Position numbers and translations under genes: made by a program. A DNA stretch of 64,000 nucleotides from Pseudomonas psychrophila. Its GTDB lineage: Bacteria; Pseudomonadota; Gammaproteobacteria; Pseudomonadales; Pseudomonadaceae. The stretch is from positions 744,001 to 808,000 of the forward strand of contig NZ_JYKZ01000001.1 of assembly GCF_001043005.1 (NCBI RefSeq). Direction: 5' to 3'. Shown piece by piece: positions 1-7,800 of this stretch. Positions within the stretch are counted from its first letter, which is position 1. Each line of letters starts with the position of its first letter. The notes beneath the pieces are model-generated. The model did not search any database and was not told the origin of the DNA. It saw only the letters and a list, made by a program, of their open reading frames with translations.

Positions 1-71
1 CCAGCAGGCGCCGCCAACAGCGGGGTCGTGACCAGCAACGCAAAAACAGCAGACAGCGAACGGCGAATCAT
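1..71 (-). CDS. N-terminus of a secreted protein (partial, runs off the left edge)
   Basis: Read on the minus strand, an ATG at position 71 opens a frame starting MIRRSLSAVFALLVTTPL and continuing LAAPA. The basic start, hydrophobic core and Ala-rich end form a typical Sec signal peptide. Only about 23 residues lie in the window, so the mature protein cannot be identified. It follows dinG in the same direction after about 95 bp that contain a hairpin, so it is probably transcribed separately. No function is assigned. Confidence 0.6.
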   Translation of the reverse strand, partial: MIRRSLSAVFALLVTTPLLAAPA

Positions 72-142
72 ATGGATCTGGTTCTCCCAAACGGCCGAAA
101 ACGGACCTGTGAGGTGGTGAAAGTCAAAGCATAGACAGCAAA

Positions 143-162
143 GTCGGCGATAACGCCGACTC
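143..162 (-). terminator. Hairpin downstream of dinG
   Basis: AGTCGGCG and CGCCGACT form an 8-bp perfect stem with a 4-base loop, just beyond the dinG stop codon. In the minus direction the stem is followed by TTTG, a short T-tract, so an intrinsic terminator is plausible but not strong. Confidence 0.5.
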
Positions 163-166
163 GCGC

Positions 167-2311
167 TTAAGAAATTTCGCGCCTGAAAGGCGGCAATGCA
201 TTAAGAATCGCTTTGCCGTAGCGCTGGGTAACCAGGCGCCGATCCAGCAACGTGATGGTGCCGCGATCCTGTTCGGTACGCAGCAGCCGCCCGCAAGCCT
301 GCACCAGCTTGAGCGAAGCGTCGGGAACGGAGATCTCCATGAAGGGATTACCGCCCCGGGCTTCGATCCACTCCGCCAGCGCAGCCTCGACCGGATCATC
401 GGGCACCGAGAACGGGATTTTGGCGATCACTACGTGTTCACAGTAAGCGCCAGGCAAGTCGACACCTTCGGCAAAACTGGCCAGGCCGAACAGCACGCTG
501 GAGTCTCCGCCATCAACCCGGGCCTTGTGTTTATTGAGGGTTTCCTGCTTGGACAGGTTGCCCTGGATAAACACTTGCTTGCGCCAATCGCGCTCCAGAC
601 CGTCGAACACGTCCTGCATTTGCTTGCGCGATGAAAACAGCACCAAGGTGCCCCGCGAGCCTTCGACCAGTGCAGGCAACTCACGAATGATCGCCGCCGT
701 GTGGGCCGTAGCGTCGCGCGGATCAGCCTTGAGGTCCGGCACCCGCAACACGCCCGCATCAGCGTGATGGAAAGGGCTTGGCACCACTGCCGTGACGGCT
801 GTTTTCGGCAGACCTGCACGCATGCGGAAACGATCGAACGTACCCAGCGCAGTCAGGGTGGCCGAGGTCACAAGCACGCCATACGCCACGTTCCACAGGT
901 TGCGGCGCAACATCTCGGCAGCAAGGATAGGGCTTGCGTTGACCTCGATATCAAACAGCGAACCGCTTTCAGCCAGGGTCAGCCAGCGCGCCATTGGCGG
1001 GTTGTCCTCAGGGTCTTCTACGGTAAATGCAGTCCACAGTTCCCAGTTGCCTTGAGCACGGGACAGCAAACTGCCAAACAGCGGGTACCACTCTTCAGCC
1101 TGGTTGCTGGTGATGCCGATATTGACCTCACCGTCCATGCCGTCCTTGAGAATTTCGGTCAGGCGGGTGAACAGGTCCGTCAGACGCGAGAAGCCTTTTT
1201 TCAGTTCGATACCCATTTCACGCATGTGATCGGGGATCAGGCCGCCGATGAAGCGATGGCGCGGTCGCTCACGACCTTCTGGCTCATCACCGACTTTAAA
1301 GTCTGCAATTTGCTCACACGCTGCGAACATGAACTGTTGCTGGGCCTTGATCTCTTTGGCCAATTCCGGCACTTGTTCCAGCAGACGCCCCAAGTCGCCC
1401 GGCAACGGGTGCTGGGCAAGCAGTTTGGTCAAGTTTTTGGAGGTTTGCTCCAGCCAGTCCGCCGTCGAACGCAAACGGGTGTAATGGGCGAAATGGCCGA
1501 TAGCCTTGTCTGGCAGGTGATGGCCTTCATCGAACACGTAGACCGTGTCACGCGGGTCCGGCAATACCGCTCCGCCACCCAGCGCGAGGTCTGCCAGCAC
1601 CATGTCGTGGTTAGTGACAATGACGTCTACCTTACTCATGCCTTCGCGGGCCTTGTAAAAGGCGCACTGGCCGAAGTTGGGGCAATGACGGTTGGTGCAC
1701 TGGCTGTGATCGGTCGTCAGGCGCGCCCAATCCTGGTCTTCAAGTGCCTGGGGCCAACTGTCGCGATCGCCGTCCCATTTATTGCCGGCCAATTTTTCGA
1801 TCATGCTGGTGAACAGCTTCTGGCTGGCCTCATCGACTTCGATCTTGAAGCCTTCTTCCTCAAACAGCTGCGCCGTCGCGGTTTGCGCGTGGCCCTCTTG
1901 CAGCAGCATGTCGAGTTTGGACAGACACATATAGCGCCCACGCCCCTTGGCCAGCGCGAAGGTGAAGTTCAGGCCGCTGTTGCGCATCAGGTCCGGAAGG
2001 TCCTTGTAGACGATCTGCTCTTGCAGCGCGACGGTTGCCGTGGCGACTACCAGCCGCTTGCCTGCCGCCTTGGCCACTGGAATGGCCGCCAGGCAATAAG
2101 CTACGGTTTTACCGGTGCCAGTACCTGCCTCAACGGCGACCACAGCCGGGGCGCCACTGCGGTGGTTTTCTTCGTCGGTGTCGATATCGCCCAGCACCTT
2201 GGCCACTTCAGCGATCATCAAACGCTGACCGTAACGGGGCTTAAGACTTTTGGATTCGAGAAAACGCGAATATGCGCCCTGGATCTGGGTTTTGAGTTCG
2301 GTACTAATCAT
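167..2311 (-). CDS. dinG: ATP-dependent DNA helicase DinG
   Basis: 714 residues, the usual length for Pseudomonas DinG, an XPD-like superfamily 2 5'-to-3' DNA helicase with an iron-sulphur cluster that unwinds R-loops and damaged-DNA intermediates. Visible motifs are Walker A GTGTGKT at residues 63-69, a cysteine cluster (C in GRGRYMC, then the C-x4-C-x5-C-type group NRHCPNFGQC) for the 4Fe-4S domain, the DEGH box near residue 260, and the C-terminal helicase motif QACGRLLRTEQDRG. I chose the ATG at 2311 (MISTELKTQIQ) because an upstream in-frame extension to 2371 looks non-coding and family members start here. It is transcribed away from the CopD-like gene at 2410. Confidence 0.95.
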   Translation of the reverse strand: MISTELKTQIQGAYSRFLESKSLKPRYGQRLMIAEVAKVLGDIDTDEENHRSGAPAVVAVEAGTGTGKTVAYCLAAIPVAKAAGKRLVVATATVALQEQIVYKDLPDLMRNSGLNFTFALAKGRGRYMCLSKLDMLLQEGHAQTATAQLFEEEGFKIEVDEASQKLFTSMIEKLAGNKWDGDRDSWPQALEDQDWARLTTDHSQCTNRHCPNFGQCAFYKAREGMSKVDVIVTNHDMVLADLALGGGAVLPDPRDTVYVFDEGHHLPDKAIGHFAHYTRLRSTADWLEQTSKNLTKLLAQHPLPGDLGRLLEQVPELAKEIKAQQQFMFAACEQIADFKVGDEPEGRERPRHRFIGGLIPDHMREMGIELKKGFSRLTDLFTRLTEILKDGMDGEVNIGITSNQAEEWYPLFGSLLSRAQGNWELWTAFTVEDPEDNPPMARWLTLAESGSLFDIEVNASPILAAEMLRRNLWNVAYGVLVTSATLTALGTFDRFRMRAGLPKTAVTAVVPSPFHHADAGVLRVPDLKADPRDATAHTAAIIRELPALVEGSRGTLVLFSSRKQMQDVFDGLERDWRKQVFIQGNLSKQETLNKHKARVDGGDSSVLFGLASFAEGVDLPGAYCEHVVIAKIPFSVPDDPVEAALAEWIEARGGNPFMEISVPDASLKLVQACGRLLRTEQDRGTITLLDRRLVTQRYGKAILNALPPFRREIS

Positions 2312-2409
2312 GATTCTTCGGGCGCAAGAAACGCTGGATAAATTTTCAGTGGTTCGAATGGCCGCTATCATACCCCGCTAATTCATCCCGCGCCGAACGG
2401 AGTACCCCA

Positions 2410-2874
2410 ATGACCGCCTTTGCCCTCGCTTACAGCCTGCATGTAGTGGCCGCCCTGATCTGGGTGGGTGGCATGTTTTTCGCCTGGATGATTCTGCGCC
2501 CGGCGGCTATCGCAGCCCTTGAAGGCCCGGCGCGGTTAAAGCTGTGGGTTGAAGTGTTTCAACGTTTTTTTGTCTGGGTGTGGATCGCTGTGGTCATTTT
2601 GCCGATAAGCGGTGTCGGCCTGCTGCAGATGCGCTTCAACGGTTTTGAAACGGCGCCGCGCTACGTGCAGATCATGATGGGGCTGTACATCGTGATGGTG
2701 GCGCTGTTTATCCGGATTCAGTCGCTGCAATTGCCCGAGCTGCGCAAGGCCGTAGAGGCTCAGGCGTGGGCTGAAGGTGCAGCAGTGATGGGCCGGATCC
2801 GTCGGTTGGTGGGCTGCAACTTGATTGTTGGCCTGGTGCTGGTCGCCATTGCGGCGGCCCGGCCGACTTTCTGA
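2410..2874 (+). CDS. CopD-family integral membrane protein
   Basis: 154 residues with four hydrophobic segments (about 5-30, 50-72, 85-103 and 132-152). The first has the HVVAALIWVGGMFF signature seen in the CopD copper-resistance D-type membrane domain, including a conserved His near the periplasmic side. Small stand-alone CopD-like proteins are common in Pseudomonas and their substrate is not settled; copper or heme-related redox roles are suggested for the family. It is divergent from dinG, with about 100 bp between them. The call is a family assignment only. Confidence 0.8.
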   Translation: MTAFALAYSLHVVAALIWVGGMFFAWMILRPAAIAALEGPARLKLWVEVFQRFFVWVWIAVVILPISGVGLLQMRFNGFETAPRYVQIMMGLYIVMVALFIRIQSLQLPELRKAVEAQAWAEGAAVMGRIRRLVGCNLIVGLVLVAIAAARPTF

Positions 2875-2898
2875 GCAGGGTTGTTACCTTCGTTTTTT

Positions 2899-2984
2899 GC
2901 GGGAACGGGCTTGCTCGCGATTGCAATCGACGCGCTGTATCAGCCACACAGCGCTGAGGCCATCGCGATCAAGCCCACTCCCGC
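2899..2984. repeat. REPIN-like pair of inverted REP sequences
   Basis: Two 23-bp arms (2899-2921 and 2962-2984) are inverted copies with about three mismatches. Each carries the REP core GGGCTTG followed by CTCGCGAT or ATCGCGAT. They are separated by about 40 bp. This is the doublet arrangement known in P. fluorescens genomes, mobilised by RAYT transposases in trans. No transposase is nearby. Confidence 0.75.
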
Positions 2985-2995
2985 AATTGCCCGGA

Positions 2996-3754
2996 TTACA
3001 ACCGCTGAATGGTCACCGCGCCCGATGTACCCACTTCACCCGGCTGCCCGGCCAGGCCGGGACGGCCCGATTTGCCACCATCGGTGCGGTAAACGATGCA
3101 GCCCTTGGATTTCCCGCCTGAGCCCGGACGTCCGGCCTCACCGGGTTTGCCACCCGCACCACCGTCAACACGCACATTGACCTGCTCGCCAGGGTAGTCG
3201 CGAGGCAGCTCGATTCGTACCTGCCCCCCTGCTGCACCCGGCTGGCCATCGCCACCGTTATCGCCATTGGACCCGGCGCCTGCCGCGCCCCAGGTGCAGC
3301 CAGGTTCCTCACCATTGCCGCCATCAAGCCCGACAAAACCCGGGGCGCCAGTTCCGCCACGAGCATCGATGGACAGTTGTGGCGCTTGCAGTGACTCAAT
3401 GCGCAAGCTCAGGTCCCGGGCTGGCCGGGCTGGTTTTTCAAAGGTGCCCGGAGCGCCACGGGCATTGATCTGGCTACCTTCGCTCAGTTCGGCATGGGCA
3501 ACCCGCATCTCGATACCGCGTTCGGCCGGCACGATGGTGATACGCGCCTCACGGCCCAATTGCAGTTGATCGATGTTGACCTGAGTCACACCGGCCGGAA
3601 TCAATAGCGTGCCGTAATCAGCAACGTCGAGTTTTTCCAGGTGCAACACACTGGCATTGGCGGGCAAGCGCATCAGCGAGTTGGCTTCTACCAGCACCAC
3701 ATCAGCGTGGGCAAAAGGGCTGCACAGGACAGCCAGCAAACATAACTTACGCAT
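2996..3754 (-). CDS. Secreted collagen-like Gly-rich protein
   Basis: 252 residues. The N-terminus MRKLCLLAVLCSPFAHA is a clear signal peptide. After a beta-rich section (about 20-135) the C-terminal half has imperfect Gly-X-Y collagen-like stretches such as GGTGAPGFVGLDGGNG and GKPGEAGRPGSGGKSKG, with two lone cysteines. Such bacterial collagen-like repeats form extended surface or periplasmic fibres. Start: the ATG at 3754 gives the signal peptide and overlaps the end of the upstream DUF1145 gene by 8 bp, so translation is probably coupled. The specific function is unknown. Confidence 0.75.
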   Translation of the reverse strand: MRKLCLLAVLCSPFAHADVVLVEANSLMRLPANASVLHLEKLDVADYGTLLIPAGVTQVNIDQLQLGREARITIVPAERGIEMRVAHAELSEGSQINARGAPGTFEKPARPARDLSLRIESLQAPQLSIDARGGTGAPGFVGLDGGNGEEPGCTWGAAGAGSNGDNGGDGQPGAAGGQVRIELPRDYPGEQVNVRVDGGAGGKPGEAGRPGSGGKSKGCIVYRTDGGKSGRPGLAGQPGEVGTSGAVTIQRL

Positions 3755-4022
3755 GACGGGGCTCTCGCTCAGAAGGTACAAGGGTGTAGGCGTGGAAAAT
3801 TCCAAGCACAAGAATCAGCAGGCGATCACGCCAGGGGTGCGGGCGGTCTTGCAGGCGACCATTGAACAGCAGTACTTCAAGCACGTGCGTCAGCAGCAAC
3901 AGACTGCCTGCGACGTTCATCAACCTATCGAACGGGTAGATCAAGGGGGCGGACAGATTGATCAGTACCACGCCCCAAAACACCAGCATCAATGCCTTAC
4001 CCAGCCCCCAAAGCACCTTCAT
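3747..4022 (-). CDS. DUF1145 family small membrane protein
   Basis: 91 residues with three hydrophobic stretches (about 3-22, 35-54 and 65-82). It resembles the DUF1145 family of small inner-membrane proteins found through the gammaproteobacteria. No function is established for the family. The gene overlaps the collagen-like gene downstream by 8 bp, which suggests one transcript. The ATG at 4022 starts MKVLWGLGKALML. Confidence 0.75.
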   Translation of the reverse strand: MKVLWGLGKALMLVFWGVVLINLSAPLIYPFDRLMNVAGSLLLLTHVLEVLLFNGRLQDRPHPWRDRLLILVLGIFHAYTLVPSEREPRHA

Positions 4023-4100
4023 ACATCCGCCTTCAGTTTTTTCTTTGGACGCACATTAACGGCTTGCAGGAGCACGGCGCCAGAGACCTTTACAAAAAGT

Positions 4101-4140
4101 TTCGCCGCAGATTTGACCCCGGGATCAAATCTGCGGCGAA
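4101..4140. repeat. Perfect 16-bp inverted repeat with 8-base loop
   Basis: Arms 4101-4116 (TTCGCCGCAGATTTGA) and 4125-4140 are perfect reverse complements around the loop CCCCGGGA, itself mostly self-complementary. It lies between the OmpA-type gene (ending at 4161) and the DUF1145 gene, both on the minus strand. In the minus direction the arm is followed by ACTTTTTGTAAAGG, which contains TTTTT, so it would also serve as an intrinsic terminator for the OmpA-type gene. Confidence 0.8.
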
Positions 4141-4160
4141 CCTCAATGCCCGGCGCCTGC

Positions 4161-4865
4161 TCAGCGGACGATTAGAATTTCGGTACGTCTATTTTGGGCC
4201 CGACCCTCAGGGGTCTGATTACTGGCGACCGGGTTCGATTCACCGGCACCTGCCACAGAAACGAACTGACTGCGCGGAACGCCGCTTTCGATCAGGTACT
4301 CGACCACTGACTGCGCACGCTGTTTGGACAGTTTCAGGTTATAGGCTTCGTTGCCCACGCTGTCGGTGTAACCGGTGACCTTGAGCTGCGCATTGGCCGC
4401 GTCTTTTTTCAGGCGCGCGGCAATGACATTGAGCTTGTCCTTGTCAGACGCAGTCAATTTGGCGGAGTTGAATTCGAAATTCACATCACGCACCACAATG
4501 GCTTCTTCCTGAACCACGACCACTTCTTGCACCACAACGACGGCCACTATTGGACAACCCACTGCATCGACTTTCACGCCCATGGGTGTGTCGGGGCATT
4601 TGTCGAGGCTATCGAGCACACCATCGCCATCCGCATCGCCATCGCCATCGCCATCGCCATGGACCCAGCAATACGCGGCAGCCATGCCCGCACCGAACAC
4701 GGCGCCACCCCCAGCCCAGGCCGAACTTTTTATCGCGCCCAACGCCGCCCCGCCCACACCGCCGACTGCGGCACAGGTAGGCCAATCCGTTTTCTGCAAT
4801 CCGGCACAGCCCGTTAAAACACTTGTAAGAACAACCAGAGGTAATGCTGTTCTGATGATGCTCAT
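4161..4865 (-). CDS. OmpA-family outer-membrane lipoprotein with Asp-Gly calcium-type repeats
   Basis: 234 residues. Lipobox LTGC gives lipidation at Cys20. A Gly/Ala-rich segment resembling a glycine-zipper follows (about 30-60), then an acidic run of GD pairs ending in DSLDKCPDTP, a thrombospondin type 3-like calcium-binding repeat. A C-terminal OmpA peptidoglycan-binding domain (about 125-234) has the hallmark GYTDSVGNEAYNLKLSKQRA. The expected place is the outer membrane, anchored to peptidoglycan. Start: the ATG at 4865 has AGGAG about 10 bases upstream; a longer frame to 4961 adds sequence without signal-peptide character. Confidence 0.85.
   Translation of the reverse strand: MSIIRTALPLVVLTSVLTGCAGLQKTDWPTCAAVGGVGGAALGAIKSSAWAGGGAVFGAGMAAAYCWVHGDGDGDGDADGDGVLDSLDKCPDTPMGVKVDAVGCPIVAVVVVQEVVVVQEEAIVVRDVNFEFNSAKLTASDKDKLNVIAARLKKDAANAQLKVTGYTDSVGNEAYNLKLSKQRAQSVVEYLIESGVPRSQFVSVAGAGESNPVASNQTPEGRAQNRRTEILIVR
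4635..4658. repeat. Hexanucleotide tandem repeat inside the OmpA-type gene
   Basis: Four perfect copies of ATCGCC on the plus strand, with degenerate copies on the left, encode the alternating Gly-Asp run on the minus strand. Because the unit is six bases, gain or loss of copies would change the number of GD pairs without shifting the frame. Confidence 0.8.
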
Positions 4866-5022
4866 AAGGGGATCACTCCTGAGGGTCGGCGTCTGGCCGA
4901 TGCATCGGAAAGTAAAGACCTCGGTTGGGGTATGCGCCAGCAAGGTGATAGCACGCGACACTGCCCACTAGGCCGCGAGGCTTGCGCAGGCTAGTCTTGG
5001 ACGCTCTAAGTGAGGACTTTTG

Positions 5023-5520
5023 ATGACGCTCGGTATTTCAACACGCACGCCCCAGCAAGCGCTGGCAGCACTGCTTGATCGTTATGCGCCACAACGCTTG
5101 CTGGTGGTCGGTGCCAGCAGCTTCCCGGCGCTGGCCGCTTTCCAGGCTGCGCACCCCGAGGCGCTGGTCGCTCACGCGGCTCCTGGCCCATTGGCGCAGG
5201 AGCTTGCCGCGCAACGTTTTGACCTCGCCCTGGTGATCGATTGCCTGGAGCACCTGCCCAAACGCACGGGCCTGGAGCTGCTGGGCGGGATTCGCAACCT
5301 CAATGCCAGCCGTATTGCGGTGCTGGCGGACCTGGCGGCCTGCGACTGGAAAGAAACCGACTTTTTCGCGCTTGCACTACAAAGTAATGAGCGTTTTCAG
5401 CGTGACGAACAGGTATTGACCCTATTCACTTACGATTTGCGCGAGTACAAACAAGTACCCGACTGGCTCAATGCCAGGTTTTGGGCGAACCCGGAAAATT
5501 TTGGCAAGTATTGGTGGTAA
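5023..5520 (+). CDS. DUF6231 family protein
   Basis: 165 residues. It resembles the uncharacterised DUF6231 proteins that sit beside ychJ in Pseudomonas. The N-terminal half ([16 protein letters not shown], then [14 protein letters not shown]) looks like a degenerate Rossmann-type methyltransferase fold, but I see no clear SAM-binding glycine motif. The Trp-rich C-terminus ends NFGKYWW. Start: the ATG at 5023 has GAGGA seven bases upstream; a TTG just before it is less likely. The ychJ gene begins 5 bp after its stop. Confidence 0.75.
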   Translation: MTLGISTRTPQQALAALLDRYAPQRLLVVGASSFPALAAFQAAHPEALVAHAAPGPLAQELAAQRFDLALVIDCLEHLPKRTGLELLGGIRNLNASRIAVLADLAACDWKETDFFALALQSNERFQRDEQVLTLFTYDLREYKQVPDWLNARFWANPENFGKYWW

Positions 5521-5524
5521 TCCG

Positions 5525-6001
5525 ATGAGTACATCCATTTGCCCCTGTGGCAGCAGCAATCTTCTGGACGCCTGCTGCGGGCACTATCACGAAGGGCACC
5601 CGGCCCCAAGCGCCGAAACCTTGATGCGCTCGCGCTACAGCGCCTATGTGCTGGGACTGATCGATTATCTGGTGGCGACCACCTTGCCCGTACAGCAGGC
5701 CGGGCTCGACCGCCTGTCCATTGCCGACTGGAGCGCGCAAAGTACCTGGCTGGGCCTGACGATTGAAGGCAGCGAGGTGTTCGGCGGTCAGCCAGAGCAC
5801 GCATTTGTGACCTTTACTGCACGCTGGCATGACGCCAACGGTGAACACAGCCACCGCGAGCGCTCGTCATTTGTGCAAAGCTCAGGCCGTTGGTATTTCA
5901 TCGACCCCACGGTACCGCTAAAGGTTGGGCGCAACGATGCATGCCCATGCACCAGCGGCCTTAAATTCAAAAAATGCTGTGCCGGCTTTTTCAGTCAATA
6001 G
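5525..6001 (+). CDS. ychJ: YchJ family protein (UPF0225) with SEC-C motifs
   Basis: 158 residues. A Cys motif at the N-terminus ([13 protein letters not shown]) and a canonical SEC-C zinc-binding motif at the C-terminus ([13 protein letters not shown]) flank an NTF2-like core (about 25-130), as in E. coli YchJ. The biochemical role is not established. Start: the ATG at 5525 opens MSTSICPCG, the family N-terminus, 4 bp after the previous stop. It is probably cotranscribed with the DUF6231 gene and the lipoprotein gene downstream. Confidence 0.9.
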   Translation: MSTSICPCGSSNLLDACCGHYHEGHPAPSAETLMRSRYSAYVLGLIDYLVATTLPVQQAGLDRLSIADWSAQSTWLGLTIEGSEVFGGQPEHAFVTFTARWHDANGEHSHRERSSFVQSSGRWYFIDPTVPLKVGRNDACPCTSGLKFKKCCAGFFSQ

Positions 6002-6034
6002 GCTGAGCTGATGCGGCGCTCTGAGGGGTAAGGA

Positions 6035-6520
6035 ATGGATGCTCGGGCTCAAATAATAAAAGCAACGGCCCTGGCGATGGTCCTGATGCTGTCGGGGTGC
6101 GTCTCCTGGTTTGATTCGGGAGACAAGGACCCGGACATACGTCTTGTAAGGGTTGAACTGGTTCAGGCCAAATTGCTGGAGCAACGCTTCAAGCTGCACT
6201 TCATCGTCGATAACCCGAATGAATCCACACTCACCGTGCGGGGCCTGAGCTATACCGTCTATCTGGGCACCATAAAGCTCACTGAAGGTGAACGTGAACA
6301 CTGGTTCAGCGTGGAGCCCAACAGCCAGGCAGATTTCGTGATCCCTGTTCGCACCAACCTCTGGCCACAAGTGCGGCCACTGGTCAAATTGCTCGAAACA
6401 CCCGATCAGCCCATCCCCTACCGGTTTGAGGGCACACTCGAAACCGGCCTGTTCTACGGTTACGACGTGCACGTGACGCGTAAAGGCGAGATAATCCCCG
6501 GTGATTTTATTCCAGAGTGA
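6035..6520 (+). CDS. LEA type 2 / WHy-domain lipoprotein
   Basis: 161 residues. A lipobox LSGC gives a lipidated Cys22. The body is a water-stress WHy/LEA-14 type beta-sandwich, with the diagnostic stretch KLHFIVDNPNESTLTVRGLS followed by Y-x-V-x-L-G. Proteobacterial members of this family are small periplasmic or membrane-attached lipoproteins of unproven role, often linked to desiccation or envelope stress by analogy with plant LEA-14. The start at 6035 has GAGGGG and AAGGA just upstream. A SEC-C miniprotein gene follows after 7 bp. Confidence 0.85.
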   Translation: MDARAQIIKATALAMVLMLSGCVSWFDSGDKDPDIRLVRVELVQAKLLEQRFKLHFIVDNPNESTLTVRGLSYTVYLGTIKLTEGEREHWFSVEPNSQADFVIPVRTNLWPQVRPLVKLLETPDQPIPYRFEGTLETGLFYGYDVHVTRKGEIIPGDFIPE

Positions 6521-6527
6521 TTGAGCA

Positions 6528-6737
6528 ATGACCCAGCAACCCCACGTTCATGGCCCCGACTGCAACCACGATCATGATCATGGCCACACCCATGATCATG
6601 ACAATGGTCATGTCCATGGCCCGCATTGCGGCCATGCCCCTCAAGAGCCTGTGCGCAACGAACTGAAAGACGTTGGCCGCAACGACCCTTGCCCGTGCGG
6701 CAGCAGCAAAAAATTCAAGAAGTGCCACGGCGCCTGA
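6528..6737 (+). CDS. His-rich SEC-C zinc-binding miniprotein
   Basis: 69 residues. The N-terminal 40 residues alternate His with Asp/Gly ([18 protein letters not shown] and onward, about 14 His and two Cys), a likely metal-binding tail. The last 25 residues are a SEC-C motif ([17 protein letters not shown]), the same zinc module as the SecA C-terminus. The metal affinity is inferred from composition only. It is the last gene of a short run that starts at the DUF6231 gene and closes with the terminator at 6756. Confidence 0.85.
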   Translation: MTQQPHVHGPDCNHDHDHGHTHDHDNGHVHGPHCGHAPQEPVRNELKDVGRNDPCPCGSSKKFKKCHGA

Positions 6738-6755
6738 TCCCTCGGGACGCTCTGC

Positions 6756-6798
6756 AAACGCCGCACCTGCCTTGGGCATGTGCGGCGTTTGTGTTTTT
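6756..6798 (+). terminator. Intrinsic terminator after the SEC-C gene
   Basis: AAACGCCGCAC (6756-6766) and GTGCGGCGTTT (6780-6790) pair perfectly over 11 bp with a 13-base loop, followed by GTGTTTTTG. Confidence 0.85.
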
Positions 6799-6938
6799 GC
6801 TTTATGAAAAATCAACTCAAGAAGCCACCACACGCTTTCATCCTACGAGGCTTAGAGAGTAAAACTGACAGTCCACAGCCAACGACTACCACCGATGGCC
6901 GTCTGTTGCTGCGTGAATATTCCCTTCTGGAGCCCTTC

Positions 6939-7580
6939 ATGATCGATCTTTATTACTGGACCACTCCCAACGGCCACAAAGTCTCGTTGTTTCTTGAAGA
7001 AGCTGGCCTGCCCTACAAGGTTCATCCGATCAACATCGGCAAAAACGAACAGTTTGCTCCGGACTTCCTGAAGATAGCCCCGAACAATCGCATCCCGGCC
7101 ATTGTCGATCAGACCCCGGCAGACGGTGGCGAACCGCTTTCGCTATTCGAGTCCGGCGCCATTTTGTTGTACCTCGCGGAAAAAACCGGGCAATTCCTGC
7201 CCAAAGATCTGCGCGGTCGGCAGATGGCCCTGCAATGGCTGTTCTGGCAAATGGGCGGTCTGGGCCCCATGGCCGGGCAAAATCATCACTTCAATCGCTT
7301 CGCACCTGAAAAAATCCCCTATGCGATAAAGCGTTACACCGATGAAACGGCCCGTCTGTACCGTGTATTGAATAAACAACTGGAAGGCCGGGACTTTGTG
7401 GCCGGGGCCGAATACAGCATTGCCGACATGGCGATTTACCCGTGGATCGTGCCTCATGAATGGCAAGGCCAGAACCTTGACGATTTCCCGGCCCTGAAGG
7501 TGTGGTTCCAGCGCGTCAAGGCCCGCCCGGCCACTGAGCGGGCTTACGCGCTGGTGGATAAGATCAACCCGCAGAAGTAG
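6939..7580 (+). CDS. Glutathione S-transferase family, YfcG/YghU-like disulfide-bond oxidoreductase
   Basis: 213 residues with a thioredoxin-like N-terminal domain (about 1-85, including TTPNGHKVSLFLEEAGLPY, the cis-Pro region NNRIPAI and the ES pair in LFESGAILLYLAE) and an all-helical C-terminal domain. The TPNGHK start is characteristic of the Nu-class GSTs YfcG and YghU, which act as glutathione-dependent disulfide reductases, so this fits better than a classic conjugating GST. Start: the ATG at 6939 has TGGAG seven bases upstream; a longer frame from 6780 would run through the terminator. Confidence 0.88.
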   Translation: MIDLYYWTTPNGHKVSLFLEEAGLPYKVHPINIGKNEQFAPDFLKIAPNNRIPAIVDQTPADGGEPLSLFESGAILLYLAEKTGQFLPKDLRGRQMALQWLFWQMGGLGPMAGQNHHFNRFAPEKIPYAIKRYTDETARLYRVLNKQLEGRDFVAGAEYSIADMAIYPWIVPHEWQGQNLDDFPALKVWFQRVKARPATERAYALVDKINPQK

Positions 7581-7594
7581 CCCAATCAGACTTT

Positions 7595-7690
7595 GTGGAG
7601 CCGCTGCCGCAGGCTGCAACGGGCCGCGCAGCGGCGCCATGAATCTAAAGGGCCTTCGGACCTGATCGCAGCCTTCCCCGGCGCCTGCAG
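7595..7690. repeat. Degenerate REP-like intergenic sequence
   Basis: GAGCCGCTGCCGCAGGCTGC, then AGCGGCGCC, and GGCGCCTGCAG further on. These resemble the Pseudomonas repeat that recurs intact at 39821-39909, but the arms are eroded and do not pair well. Confidence 0.4.
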
Positions 7691-7800
7691 TTGTTGCGCA
7701 GTGCGAGGCGCCACAACACCCCAAGATAGCGCTTGCGCGGTGTCATCGGCCTCACTAACGTAGCGCCTTTCGATGACATACCCCCCGCAGGAGCTTCGCC

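Noticed and set aside
701..2341. A 546-codon open frame on the plus strand
   Set aside because: It is antisense to dinG, which has all its helicase motifs; the frame is open only because of GC-rich codon bias.
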